Assembly (NCBI GenBank): GCA_028673005.1
Contig: CM054116.1
Span: 24,281,840 to 24,345,839 of the forward strand
Origin: Tanypteryx hageni
Taxonomy: Eukaryota; Arthropoda; Insecta; Odonata; Petaluridae
DNA: 64,000 nt
Direction: 5' to 3'
Shown: one piece after another, positions 53,701 through 64,000 of the stretch
Numbering within the stretch: the first letter of the stretch is position 1
Layout: the number at the start of each line of letters is the position of its first letter
The notes under the pieces: generated by a model
The model's input: only the letters and a program-made list of their open reading frames with translations
Told to the model about the DNA's origin: nothing
Databases searched by the model: none
Translations under genes and position numbers: made by a program

Positions 53701-56700
53701 AATTATTACAACTTTGACGCGCCTCTTATTATTTACGTAATTTATTTCGTCTTAGTTATTCGGTCATTTTTATTCTTCTTTATAGTAGATAGTTTGCGTA
53801 TTCTTTACAACGCTTATATCTTGCATTATAATGTAACTGAAGAAATAAATTCAATTACTATTTTATTTGACACCGATTCTAAGACGAGTGGCAATTTCTG
53901 AGATGGTGAAAAGGTAAAAAAAAGTCGGCTTACAATCGATTAAATACGGTATATAAGCGGTTTTCTGTAAATGTTATATTCTATTGTGTTGTTTTTGGTT
54001 CTGGTAAGGCTGATGTCTAAAAAAGGTCAACTATTGTTAGATTCTAATTCGTAAGTGAAGTTGATGGATGGGAATAAACTGTTAAGACTCCTAAAAAAAT
54101 CATCTATTTGAGAATAGTTTGTGTCAAATACTGCAAAAATATCATCGACGTATCTTACCCATATCCTCGGAAAATAGGGGAATTTAGATTTACATATTCC
54201 TTCGAAGTGAGACATAAATAAGTTCGCAAAGAAAGTGGAAAGGGGGTTACCCATAGTGGTGCCGAAATTCTGTTTATAATAATCATTGTTAAATTGGAAG
54301 AAATTTTGCCCCATGACCCGATTTGTAGGACGTACATATTCATCCACAACAGCTGTTGTTAGACTTTTACTGGTTAGCCAATCTTTAAGTATTGAGATGA
54401 TTTCAGCGATCGGAACATTAGGGAAGACTCACTACGTCAAAGGATACTAGCTAAAAATACTGCTAAAAACTGTTTTTGGTTCGATTCCATTCCATTATGC
54501 ACTTTCTGACGGAAAAATGTGAACTTGGGTTTCTCCGTGTCGCTTCCTTTACGTTGTTTTTCTTTCGTGTCCTTGCTTAAGTTGGCGGTTATAACAAAAC
54601 CCCTCCCCCTCCTTTTACTTTCCCTATACTTCGGTTAACCATCTTCTTCCCTCCCTTGTTATCCTCTCCCTCCCTCCTTTTTTTCTTCTCCTCTGGTACC
54701 ATATATAACGCACAGAGCTTCCCATCCCATGCATTACTTTACCTTCAGGACTCTGAAGAGGGCTACTTGGTAGCCGAAATATGCCTATCAGTTCATACTC
54801 CCTCCCTTTCCTCAAATCGGCTTCACCGATTCTTTGTTTTATTTATTTTTTATATGTTTCATGTTCTCTTCCGCCTTCTTGCATTTTAACTTATGACAAG
54901 GGTCACTGCACCCCCCTTTTCTCGCATACCCGATATTTTTATCCACTTTTAATTATTCTTCTTAATCGGCCTCACCGAGGATTTACTACTTTTTAATTTT
55001 TTTACCTCGGCTTGTTTTATATTTTTTATTTATGACAAGGATCACTGCGGTTTTTTTTCGCATACCTGATTTGTGTGAATATTGAGTGTGATTGGAGGTC
55101 CCTGGCATAGAGGAGTCTCCCGTAAACCTTGGTTGGCTGACCTGCTGTCCCTGGCGCTGGCCTTAAAAAGCTCCTAAACAGCAGCTGGACTGTCTGGATG
55201 TATGGGTGAGGCTTTTATGTTTTCAATTTTTAATCTTTTAATTTTAAAAATCTTTTTCCCCCCTTCCCTTACTTTAGTGGAGTACCTCAATTTTATTAGT
55301 TTATTACGGCATTTGGAGATTTTTTTACCTTTTATCAACATACATAATGACTAATTAAGAAATTCAAGAGCAAGCACTTAAATATTAAAATTTTAAAAAG
55401 GAAGAATAACTTAACTTATGTTCTAAAAAAGAATTTAAGGATCCATTTTCGGTGAATCAGCACTGAAGATGGCTGCAGAGTAGCTGAAATATGCATCTAG
55501 TTTTTTTTATAACCTTGGCTATTGGATAAGTATGTACTTACTTTTCCAATTGATATTTAAGGGCTTGTTCTTGAATTCATTAATCGGATCTTAGTCATAA
55601 TAAAAGCCTGATAATTCTCTAAATACGGATTGAATGTCAAATCAAATAATACTAACTCTACTCACTTTTGGAGTAAAAAGAAAATACTGAGCAGTCCCTC
55701 TTTCAGAAACGATGTCAGAAAGCAATTTAAAAACAACTGCTTCGTGGAATTCATCCATACCCTATAAAAATAAATATAAGGCCACATCAATAATATATTA
55801 CCAAGTTTTTGTTATCATATTTTAGCACAGCAATTACCTGATTAATCTCATCAACACATCTAAATGGGACAGATGTAAGCTCTTGCAAGGACATCAAGTA
55901 GACGGCAATAGCGACCGCTCTTTCACCACCACTCTGCCGAAACTGATTCAATTCCTGCAATCCACCCTCTTGCCTAAACTTCACCTGAATTTTGAATCCA
56001 TAATTGGAAAAATCCTCCTATAAAGAAGGTAACATTTTATGAAGAATGAAATAAAGAATAAATTGGCTTAACTGGAAAGAAGTGGATTCTTGATATATCT
56101 TTCGGTTTTGAATTATTTCAAATTATTATACTTCACTAATGAATTCTTATTGATTATACCCCTTTTATACTAAGATTCAACTAGTTCCCGTCCTTAGTCA
56201 TCAAAACATGATCCTGCAATGTATCATTAGCATTCAAAAATAAACGAATCATTGCTAGACATATATGAAATAGTATGGAAATATGGCAAGTAAAGAAAAC
56301 CCCACCTTAGTAAATGTGTCGTGCTTGTTGTTTTTGAGTAAATCATTGAACACAAATGATGACTAATTCCTCAAAAATCTGATTATGAATCACAAGGAGA
56401 TTCACAGAGTAGAATCTTTCAGAACTATGAATACAGCAATTTTTTCCATTTGGATAGGTTGAAAAATGCAAGAAAAAGGCATTTCAAGTTTATTTATTAA
56501 ATTACCATTTACCAAAATATAACAATGTTTATATTCTTATAATGTAATGAGAACTGTTGAAATAAAACATTTTACTTTTAAAATATACATTAAAAAATAA
56601 AAGTGGTTTCTGAATTTGCCTACAGACCCATTGAATACTAGTAATGCCACTCAACAAAAGCATGGTCCAAGAGTATGTTACCGACTGGCAATGAACATTA

Positions 56701-59700
56701 GCATGGGCTTCATATATTAGACCAAAAATATACCATTGAAAACTCTCCTAAATGTTGCAAAGCAGTAGCAATTATCATTAAACAAGTAAGAAAAGAGCCA
56801 CTGAAGCAGATGGTAAATTAAAAAGAAATTAGAAAGACATACAGATGGACAAACTGAGAAAATGTGCACAATGAGGCAGAATACGAAATCGATAGGTGAA
56901 AAAACCAAGTCTCTAGCTGCTTTTGTTTAAGGGGTTAGTGGGTCAGACTGACAGATGGACCTCTACAAGAAAACGTGCACGAGACAATACTAACTTGATT
57001 AACAAAATGTGATATTTCGATTGGCTTCTGTTTAGAAGAAGTTAGCAGTTCCAGACAGACAGAAGGACAAACTGAATAGATAAGTGGATTTAAAAAAGAG
57101 AACAGTAAAAATCTAATCTATACAAATCCTAATTTGATTTCCATATAATTAAAATTACTAAAATGAATGTGCATGGATTAAAATACATGCACTTTAAAAT
57201 TAAAGAAGAATCTACAAGGTATTTTGAAACATCTGTTAGGACTATATTTCTTGACTTAAACATGTTTAGCGACTGATTTTAAGACCAGGCTACCATATGA
57301 AGTTTTAAATCTGGCAGGTACAGTTAAAAACCTGGCACTGAATGAGTGATTACATGATAACTTTAACTTTGAGAATTTGTTGGACTAACATAATTGAGTG
57401 GAAACTTTATTCAAGACTTTCATGACTTACACCAAATCAATGTGGTATGGATAAATTTTCAGCAGTAGAGCATCTTCTAAACAAGAAATAAATAAAATCT
57501 TAGGAAGTAGGTAATTGTAAATATAGTTAAATTAATAAATAGTTGATACTTACTTCATTTTGGCCCTGCACCAGAACTACCTCTCCAACATAATTGATTT
57601 TTGACAGAAGATCACCGAAAGTAGTATTTACTTTTCTCACTAAATTATTTACAAATGGAAGCCATTTTGATTTTATTGCCTCTATTTCTATTTTTGTCTC
57701 ATTTAACTCTGAAGTTAATTGCTCCACAACTTTTTTAATTGCTGCAACTGTTGTTTTCCGTCTTTCATATTCTACAATTGCCTAAATATTAAATAAAATA
57801 TTAATTGATATAATTTAACGATACTGTAGCTATATAGTACGAGGTAGAATGTGTAAAAATAACATTAGCACTTTCAATGTGGCACTGAAACTCAGAATAT
57901 CTTGCCGGTGGCTGAATCTAGTTTTCAATGCTTTCCATTATATTTTGGTACAATAAACGTTGGTTTACAAGAATTTGGTGAAAAATACCAAAAATGGATT
58001 TTCAAATAAAAAAAAATAATGACTGGAATTCCAGTTATCTGCCACCGGATAGAACATTGGGTCTGCTGAGCGGGTTTGCCTATCTATCACTGTATCACTA
58101 CGGATTAAAATTTTTTAACCTGTTTAGCTTTGTTTTGTTTATATATACTCTATAACAACTTTTTCAATACTTGAAACATTTGAGTAACAGAAATAGATAG
58201 AAACACATCAATGAGCATTCACACACTCGGATTTTTCCCTAAAAGAGTTACATAGTGAGAAAAAAGAAACACTCAGTGCATTGGAAGCCATGGTAAATTG
58301 GTTGGATCCAACAGCTGTTTTATTGTACATACAATGTATGTTTCTTTCCTTACCACTCTCCCCTTCTTGACATTTGGTTCTGAAAAACTGAGAAGATATA
58401 CCCACTTTTGTTTCTTCCCTTCGTCTGCTCATTCCATGCCCAACTTGGTCATTCACAATAGATATTAATCTCCAATGGGAAACTCCACAGTCATCCCAAC
58501 TCCCCTCTCCCCGGTTCTCACCCCAACACTATGCGACGCCTCCGGCCTTCGACCCTTGCATTCACTGCAAAAATCCACCGCTCCTTCTCCCCACCCTCTA
58601 CTCTTTTATCCTCTATCTCAAACCTTTTTGAAGGCTTCGTGGGCACACTCGAATACAAGAATTTCATACTGAAACCAGTCATGTAAATAAATAATATAGA
58701 CTGAAATTTTGTATAAATAATTCGATACCCATTTGGATTTTTGATAATGGCCTCCACAGTGGTACAAAACATGAAAAGGATTTTAACGTTGTGTTTTGTA
58801 GTTTTATGAGAAATTTGAACTCTTTTCAATTGTTAAATATAATGGCGTCATATCTATTTCGCGATTGTTTTAATCCAAATACAAGCTAAATGAATGGATG
58901 ATGATGGCATAATCTTAACACAAAATATCCTAATTTTTCCATAAATTTAATGTATAGTGTATTGTCTTAATGATGATTATTCTTATTACTCATGCAGGGC
59001 GATCTGAGCGAAGAAACTTGAAATACGAACACTTGGACATGAGCCGACTGCCAGAGAATTTGGAAATTACAGTGTTGCCTTAATTTCACGGAAAATGATA
59101 AATATACTGTTATTGCTCATGGAATTTATTATTCAATACATATATGCTCCATGTGGCTGAAGTGTTGTTGCCCTGGAGATTACGTTGGTTTATTTACGAA
59201 TCTGATCTTGGTATATAGTGATTTTTTAGCGACAACTTGTATCTATATATTTCTGCCATATTTTAAAGTTATAGCACACCTAGAAGTGAAATAATATTTA
59301 TGTAATTGTTTAATTTAAAAAAGTTTTAACGGTCACAATAAGAACAATGGAGATATTCAAATATTTATTTGTGCATTTGCACTAAGCTCTAAATTACTTA
59401 AAAAGTTTAGTTCCCTAGCATGCACCACAGTACCTAAACATTTATCTATTTGTTTAAATTTTAAGAATTTTTAACAGCCAAACAAATTATAATATCAACA
59501 TTTCTATAATTCCTATTTCGTTTTTTTTTACAAATTCTACCTTGAACAGCTTCATAATACATTTGGAAATACATAAACTTGAAAAATTTGTTTAAACATT
59601 TGCGAATTTTTAGCGATGCATTGTTGAGCTTTTCCAAGATTTTCTTTTTTTTCTATATAGAATTTTCTACAAAATATTTGTACAAGTACGTATTTACGAC

Positions 59701-60545
59701 TTATAGTTTCTGAGATAAAAATAATTAAATTTTAACGTACATATGGGGTAAAAATAACCCTCTAAAAATTAACAATTTTGAAATTTTCGATTTTTCTGGT
59801 TGGTTGTGAGCAAAATCCTATAATTGTGCAAAATTTCAGCTCCCTATACATCTTAGATTGGTCCACCCACTGGAATACCATTTCCCCATGCTAACTTATG
59901 GGAGATTTTTCGGGGCATCTGGAGTCGAACCCAGGAAACTGTAAGCAAAATGATACCAATTCCTAATAGGTATTGCAGCCCTTTAGCAACACTCAAACTT
60001 TCATTACCCCAGCTTATCCGCAAGTGTCAGAAATTAATTTACAAAAATTGCACAATGCTTTTCTTATGGGGAAAAACACACTATTGAGAAGTCTGAAATT
60101 TTGAAGAAAAACCATCAACTGAAAAACTGACCTCACCCAATGGAAGGTTGGAGTCAAACGGGTAGCTGAAAACAGATGGGGAACTCATCGGCCTGGCGGT
60201 CGCTCACCCAAAGCGTTATAAAGAGACAGACCCATGACTGGAATTCCAGTCATGCCTCATTGAAAGTGTTAAATGAGGTTATTATTAATCAGCATATAAC
60301 TTATTGTTTCAAATTCTACTGACATTATTATCCGAGTGGCCTAAACAATCAGCCTTGGTTTGGGTCATATGTATCTCCTCCTTAATTTCACGACTAGTTT
60401 CTGGAAATTCATCAAATTCCTTCAACAAATTTTTAAATGGAGGGCTATTATATTTCATTTTGGTAAGTTCCTCCAATTGTTTCAAATGTCTATTAGTTTG
60501 ATGCTGTGTTTCTTCAAAAATTTCTTTGAATTTCATTTCATCTAT
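47622..60545 (-). CDS. SMC5: SMC5, 3' half of the gene
   Basis: SMC5 pairs with SMC6 in the SMC5/6 ATPase complex, which acts in the nucleus in recombinational repair and chromosome segregation. Five minus-strand exons: 60545-60324, 57781-57554, 56017-55838, 55761-55666 and 47759-47622, all phase 0 at their junctions, giving 241 residues to the stop. The first two encode coiled coil (EEIHMTQTKADCLGH, then EYERRKTTVAAIKKVVEQL). The third holds the ABC signature QFRQSGGERAV and the Walker B region PFRCVDEINQ; SMC5 homologues carry the same SGGER and VDEINQ blocks. The fourth encodes GMDEFHE and QYFLFTPK, and the last VLRSLKFSESLLYICVNNGE. The Walker A motif, hinge and N-terminal coil lie beyond 64000. 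The last intron is 7.9 kb. Confidence 0.95.
47760..48613. other. SMC5: SMC5 last intron, 3' part
   Basis: AT-rich, nothing recognised. A TTAACCCTTAATCAGTC near 47959 resembles a piggyBac-type end, but no partner was seen. Confidence 0.4.
48614..49416 (-). mobile_element. Penelope-like fragment flanked by 80-bp inverted repeats
   Basis: The arm at 48614-48696 (ATAAGTAAATACTGGTGATAG...) is repeated in inverse orientation at 49334-49416. Between them the minus strand (about 49205-48955) encodes a GIY-YIG endonuclease remnant: SGVYKIQYNKFYIGQTKRKL, KEHLSHFKNG and SSIAKHIVDTAH. An in-frame stop lies after RKLNI. Penelope elements carry this domain after the reverse transcriptase and often have LTR-like repeats in inverse orientation. 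Confidence 0.75.
49640..51350 (-). mobile_element. mariner (SETMAR-type) remnant, split by a repeat
   Basis: Minus strand: LTDEQKLLWLEICSDLIQSI and GNKAWIFHK near 51110-50980, then NTMLIRYFNIDGIVHSEIIP near 50890-50830, a decayed DDE block with HHCTGIS, and after the insertion LRNIAKKNFQKVLVGV at 49735-49690. These follow the order of mariner transposases. It is full of stops. Terminal repeats were not identified. Confidence 0.75.
49751..50579. repeat. Dispersed repeat with ACTTTCTCCATA termini, copy 2
   Basis: Begins ACTTTCTCCATATATAG and ends TATGGAGAAAGT. The first 30 bases form a hairpin (ACTTTCTCC...GGAGAAAGT). Its 5' 210 bp match the copy at 19934. It separates C-terminal from central parts of a mariner transposase, which indicates insertion. 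Confidence 0.78.
51351..52390. other. SMC5: SMC5 last intron, unassigned
   Basis: No feature recognised. Confidence 0.4.
52391..53949 (-). mobile_element. pogo-like element, internal-deletion derivative
   Basis: Termini CCGTATTTAATCGATTATAA at 52391 and its complement at 53949 form a 26-bp inverted repeat with one mismatch, flanked by TA on both sides. The minus strand encodes the DNA-binding part only. It splits off the Penelope reverse transcriptase region on its right, so it may have landed next to or within that element. Confidence 0.85.
52620..53121 (-). pseudogene. pogo-like transposase, N-terminus fused to C-terminal tail
   Basis: Starts MMGRTHYSANFKRNVIAYAE, then a helix-turn-helix AAQRRFGIDESNVSRWRRDK and a second DNA-binding half (HWVQLFMKRWGLVLRRRTS, after one in-frame stop near 52817). 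QKLPADYEEKLISFQ is followed, by an apparent deletion of the whole catalytic domain, by an acidic tail (GTEDDVLWDEESEKESS). Confidence 0.72.
54027..54445 (-). pseudogene. Penelope-like reverse transcriptase fragment
   Basis: Minus strand: NVPIAEIISILKDWL, DEYVRPTNRVMGQ, YYKQNFGTTMGNPLSTFFAN, LFMSHFE and the catalytic WVRYVDDIFAVFD. FGT.MG.PLSP..ANL and YVDD are Penelope-type motifs. A frameshift near 54430 precedes it (VSFDVV). Only the palm region survives. Confidence 0.88.
54560..55040 (+). mobile_element. Penelope LTR-like region
   Basis: Contains CTGAAGAGGGCTACTTGG followed by TAGCCGAAATATGCC at 54753-54785, a motif seen in Penelope-like ends, together with pyrimidine-rich stretches and two TATGACAAGG(G/A)TCACTGC segments near 54893 and 55032. 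Confidence 0.5.
55440..55560 (+). mobile_element. Penelope-like end, second motif copy
   Basis: CACTGAAGATGGCTGCAGAG at 55461 followed by TAGCTGAAATATGC repeats the motif at 54753 with changes in the paired arms. Confidence 0.45.
55666..55761 (-). CDS. SMC5: SMC5 penultimate exon
   Basis: Acceptor TTTTTATAG, donor AAA|GTGAGT. It encodes GMDEFHEAVVFKLLSDIVSE and GTAQYFLFTPK. Confidence 0.92.
55838..56017 (-). CDS. SMC5: SMC5 exon with ABC signature and Walker B
   Basis: Acceptor CTTTATAG, donor CAG|GTAATT. It encodes KFRQEGGLQELNQFRQSGGE, RAVAIAVYLMSLQELTSVPF and RCVDEINQ. Confidence 0.97.
56835..57095. repeat. Diverged tandem repeat of about 109 bp, 2.4 units
   Basis: Units start at 56835, 56945 and 57053 with AGAC(A/T)(T/G)ACAGA(T/A)GGAC and share GTGCAC(A/G)A and TTCTGTTTA-like parts. 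They lie in an SMC5 intron. Confidence 0.55.
57554..57781 (-). CDS. SMC5: SMC5 coiled-coil exon
   Basis: Acceptor AATATTTAG, donor GAA|GTAAGT. 76 codons: EYERRKTTVAAIKKVVEQLT, ETKIEIEAIKSKWLP, NTTFGDLLSKINYVGEVVL. The final part is the SMC5 C-terminal head start. Confidence 0.94.
58780..59240 (+). repeat. Dispersed repeat, copy 2 (uninterrupted)
   Basis: Corresponds to 43240-43394 plus 46577-46900 joined. It preserves the sequence between them (about 34 bases at 58925-58958) that copy 1 has lost. Confidence 0.8.
59905..60235 (-). repeat. Two tRNA-like (SINE-like) blocks
   Basis: The minus strand has a perfect B box GGTTCGACTCC near 59935, with a weak A box upstream. A second block reads TGGGTGAGCGACCG (A-box-like) near 60210 and GTTTGACTCC (B-box-like) near 60150. 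The spacing suits polymerase III promoters, but no target duplications were found. Confidence 0.4.
60324..60545 (-). CDS. SMC5: SMC5 coiled-coil exon, 5'-most in window
   Basis: Acceptor TTTTCCAG; donor read as AAT|GTCAGT to keep phase 0 with the next exon. 74 codons, including FEETQHQTNRHLKQLEEL and FDEFPETSREIKEEIHMTQT. Confidence 0.88.
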
Positions 60546-63500
60546 CTGGAAAAGAAAACAAATTTCATAATTAGACAAATTTTATAGATAAAATCAAGTT
60601 CCCAATTTAAGATAAAAACCTCTTAACCCTCTCCCATCCTAAGCGTTTCACTTATGGAACGCTGTCTAAACGTACAAAATAGACGCATTTACGTTCATTT
60701 CTTCGTCGTAGATAAGCCATTTTCATAATGTTGCCTGCTCACGAAAGAAAATTAAATTAATTAGGTATTTACAGCAGATATTGTGTACATCAGTCGTCAC
60801 GAAGATTGTTTTCATTGGCAACAAATAAAACACGGGACCTAAGTGAATTACAACTTTCTCATTTGATTTTCTTGAAATCGGCTACTCCTTCGATAAAAAT
60901 ATAGTGAACAAAACATATGTCATTTGATTAGTTCTATGAAGATCTTTAAAGACTTTTTCGTTATAAGTTATATTGTATGAGATATAAAGAAAAGATCATT
61001 TTTTGTCACCTGTAAAGTGGCACTCCCAAATAGATCACATAAACTATTTATATAATTTTCTTAGTTTCTTTGCCCCTATGTCCTAAATACCAAATTCCAT
61101 CAACATCTGCCCAGTAGTTTCTGAGATGAAACATGTGGACAGATGGATGGACATGACCTGAACATAAGGCGTTCTTTTTTATATTGTTGTAAAGAATGTC
61201 TAAAAATGATTGCATCTCGGAAGCAGACGCTAACCAAAAAGCAACCGCCTCACTCTGCCATATTTTTCCACAATGGCATTTGATTTTTGATACATATATC
61301 GATGATGGAAGTTGTTCTTTAACTACGACATAAAATAAATTTTTATGGATGTGGATGGATGGATTTATCAGTTTCAAACGGGATGAGCAAGTCTGAATTT
61401 CCTTTATTTCATGAGGGAAAAGAGCTTTGTAGCGCATACAAAAATCAGGATGACGAATCAGTTCAACGAATGGTAGTTCCACAAAAATATCTATCAAAAA
61501 AATGTATTATGGGTTTCGAACTTCCGGTATTCAATATTTGGTTGGTGACTGTGTGATTTTATAATGTAAAAATTCAAGCAATATTTTGAGTCAAATCCAT
61601 CAGTTTGAAGTGTTACTATAACTTATTAACAGAAATAAGTTTTATTTTGTTGTGTAGTAATTTTGAATAGATACCCAGCGGATAATTTTTTTAAATTTAA
61701 CCGATTTATTGTGAGCCCTAACAATAAAGCCATGTCGGACATTTGGAACAACTTCAGAATTGACAGTACAAATGACAAATACACTATATGCAACTATTAT
61801 AATTATAATAATAACTGGAACCGGGAAAAAGTGGAACCGTTCCATCCCTAATTAATATACATGAAATGATATGTAATCCAGCTTGGAAAATACAGTATAT
61901 ACCTGAATATGAGACCAGGTTTGTTCCAATTTTTATGGCTGAAAAATCACGTCGTCGTCATAATCGCATGGTGTGTAATAGTGTGACTGACAGAGGAGCC
62001 GAAGGCAGAGATAGGCATGTGACGTATTGTTTTTACGATTACGACTTATGTATAGATGCTTACTGAGTGAATGAGGTAGTTTCATATTTTTTAAATAAAT
62101 TTTTATCTTATCCTGTTTTTTTACCGAATTACGAATCTGAAGTCACATTAAAATTTATATCATATCGTGGAAAGGCAAATAATAAAAAAATCGATACTTC
62201 GTGACATCACAGATTGTGCCGAGATGCTGACTGACGACCATACAAATAAGCATAAATACATTATTTCTCTGACAATTATGTTAAAATACGGTAATAATTA
62301 TAAACCATTGATGCAAAATATGATTATTCAGGTTGCTTTAATTGATTTTGTTTTTTAAATATGGCCAAGCTGAAGAAAAGTTGTAAAAAGTATGTTTACT
62401 GTTTTGTTCCTAAATGCAAAAACACAATTTTCTCATCTGCAAATATATTGGTTTGTTAATAAATCCAAATAAATCCTATTAAATCTCAACATAGAATAAA
62501 TCTCGCAAGCACAAAACACACTGGTCACATGAATGATACAATAGAAAGTGAAGCTATCTTCCAGTTTTTTTGGGAATCCGGTAGTAATATGAACGCAACC
62601 AATGACATCACATGTTTGCGTGTCGAGAACGACTAATCAATCCTTATAAACTTTTAAAAACATAAAAATAAATAATATTAAGTAATATTTTTGTTCTTCA
62701 TTCACATCATATTCCGTATGGTGTATTCTACCATAGTAATAGGTTTTGAGAGATATAAAAATTGTCATTGTGTGCATAATAATTTTTTCCTTTCATTAGG
62801 AGTTAAAAATGGAGGGTCGTCTTATAATGGGAGTCATCTTATGTTCAGGTATATATGGTATTTAAGATATCTATAAGGTGGCCCTGTATTATTTGCTGCA
62901 AGGGGGGTCCCAGATTTTCTGGTATGCCACTGTATATTAAAATTTTCACTATTAATTATTAATAATGTATATTTTAATGTTTTTGCGACAAATGACTGCC
63001 AATTATTCCATGAATACACATTTATACATACACAATACGTTACATTTAATTGAATAATACAATACATTTATTCATATTCTTGAAGTTCACTATGTGCAAA
63101 TGAGTGACTTTCCACCTTGTAGGTACTGGTGGAAGGGGTGTGTTGACAAACATATGTCAGAACTTGTAATCGGCTGGGTAGGAAATTTGATACATGCATC
63201 ACTGAAAATGGCTACACTAAGATTGTCTGAGTTTTACGTATTTCTTGTTTCAATTTAAACATATTTGCTACCTTTTAGTTGGTGCGCCAGCAGCAGACAA
63301 CAAGTACACCTATAGATAGGCTTGGTAGTTTTCGACGTTTATTTTCTCTAAAAAACAGTGACAAATATCAACTTTCATTTTAATAAATTTCATTAGGCTT
63401 GGTAGTTTTAAACATTTATATTTCTTAAAAAGTGACCACTAATATAATTTATTTTTCCTAAAAATCGAGGATGAATATCAATGTTTATTTTAATAAATTT

Positions 63501-64000
63501 GATTGATTTTTAACAATAAAAATTACAGAAATTGAATCACTCCAATTAAATTTTACTAAAAATTTATATATAAAATTAAGACTGCATGTTGGATTTTTTT
63601 GTTGCTCTCTAAACTTCTGTGAGTGTATTATTGTTGACTTCACCCACCAACTCAGAACAGCTAATTTTTTGGAATAAATCACAAGAAAATTTTACTTGTT
63701 AAACTGTGCCTCTTATTCAATGAATCGTGACCATTCAATAACAAAATTAATGTGACGTTAATATAATGCACAACGAAATACATAGATGAATATTTTTAGG
63801 AAAAAATCTTATCTTGTTGAGTGACAAACGATGATGAATATATAAAAAAATCCCCAAGTATAAACATTGAACGATGCTACAGCATTACAAGAAAAAATAA
63901 GCATTGGACTTTCTCTCTCTCTCAAAGAATGAATTGTGGATATAGCTACCAATAATAGCCATTTTGTGACTGTGTTTTAGTGTTTTTCATCATTGCTGAA
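60546..64000. other. SMC5: SMC5 upstream intron, mostly unassigned
   Basis: No further SMC5 exon was recognised before the right edge. A 149-codon open frame at 61048-61497 (minus) lies in what looks like an unclassified interspersed repeat. A pogo-like terminus resembling that at 52391 is near 62812-62865 (GTCGTCTTATAATGGGAGTC). A hAT right end (complement CAGTGGCATACCAGAAAATC) ends at 62932. A CT repeat is near 63910. Confidence 0.4.

Larger units (their letters stand above)
57869..60268. mobile_element. Candidate piggyBac-like element
   Basis: CACTTTCAATGTGGCA at 57869 and the complement CACTTTCAATGAGGCA ending at 60268 match at 15 of 16. The outer tetranucleotides are TTAG (mutated) and TTAA. 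A 22-bp perfect palindrome centred on GGAATTCC lies just inside the right end, and a related one near 58016-58035. No transposase was found; the interior contains the dispersed repeat copy 2. Confidence 0.5.

Noticed and set aside
61048..61497. 149-codon minus-strand open frame
   Set aside because: No domain recognised; it has the look of an unclassified interspersed repeat read by chance, and it sits in an SMC5 intron without splice support.
1..64000. CRISPR arrays, operons, toxin or defence islands
   Set aside because: The window is eukaryotic; the tandem repeats found have no spacer structure, and no bacterial gene was recognised.

Overview
The window is animal nuclear DNA, most likely from an arthropod and probably an insect. 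It is AT-rich. Its single-copy genes are split into short exons with GT-AG introns, and most of the remaining sequence is transposon debris (Tigger/pogo, mariner, hAT, piggyBac, RTE LINE, Penelope and a tRNA-derived SINE). I see no operons, CRISPR arrays or other prokaryotic features. I cannot name the species.

Four conserved housekeeping genes can be reconstructed. (1) A misato homologue on the minus strand has six exons between 16051 and 3466; its last part is not found. (2) A complete 6-pyruvoyl-tetrahydropterin synthase (PTPS) gene lies on the plus strand at 17029-17609, head-to-head with misato across about 1 kb. (3) A complete electron-transfer-flavoprotein alpha gene (ETFA) lies on the minus strand at 34636-17813, tail-to-tail with PTPS; its last intron is 15.2 kb and full of transposons. 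(4) The five 3'-terminal exons of SMC5 lie on the minus strand at 60545-47622, with a 7.8 kb last intron; the 5' exons lie beyond the right edge. A single THAP-domain exon (41633-41475, minus) may belong to a fifth gene or to a transposon.

Layout. 1-3465: a Tigger-like element and a full-length SINE. 3466-16051: misato, whose introns carry a nested Tigger/Tigger/hAT cluster, a long hairpin, a mariner interrupted by a SINE, and a decayed PTPS copy split by a hAT MITE. 17029-17609: PTPS. 17813-34636: ETFA, with nested hATs, a decayed RTE LINE, an inverted-repeat element holding 65-bp tandem repeats, and a 3.9 kb Tc1/mariner-superfamily transposon whose transposase frame is broken only by a piggyBac MITE. 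34637-47621: intergenic hAT elements, Penelope fragments and a cluster of heat-shock-element-like motifs. 47622-64000: SMC5, with Penelope, mariner, pogo-like and piggyBac-like elements in its introns.

The four genes share no pathway that the sequence reveals (pterin synthesis, mitochondrial electron transfer, a tubulin-like cytoskeletal or mitochondrial protein, and SMC5/6 genome maintenance). I found no clearly new biological system. The strongest leads are the transposon with 82 residues between its second D and its E, coding-intact once one MITE is removed, and the dense array of perfect nTTCnnGAAn motifs inside a hAT element.
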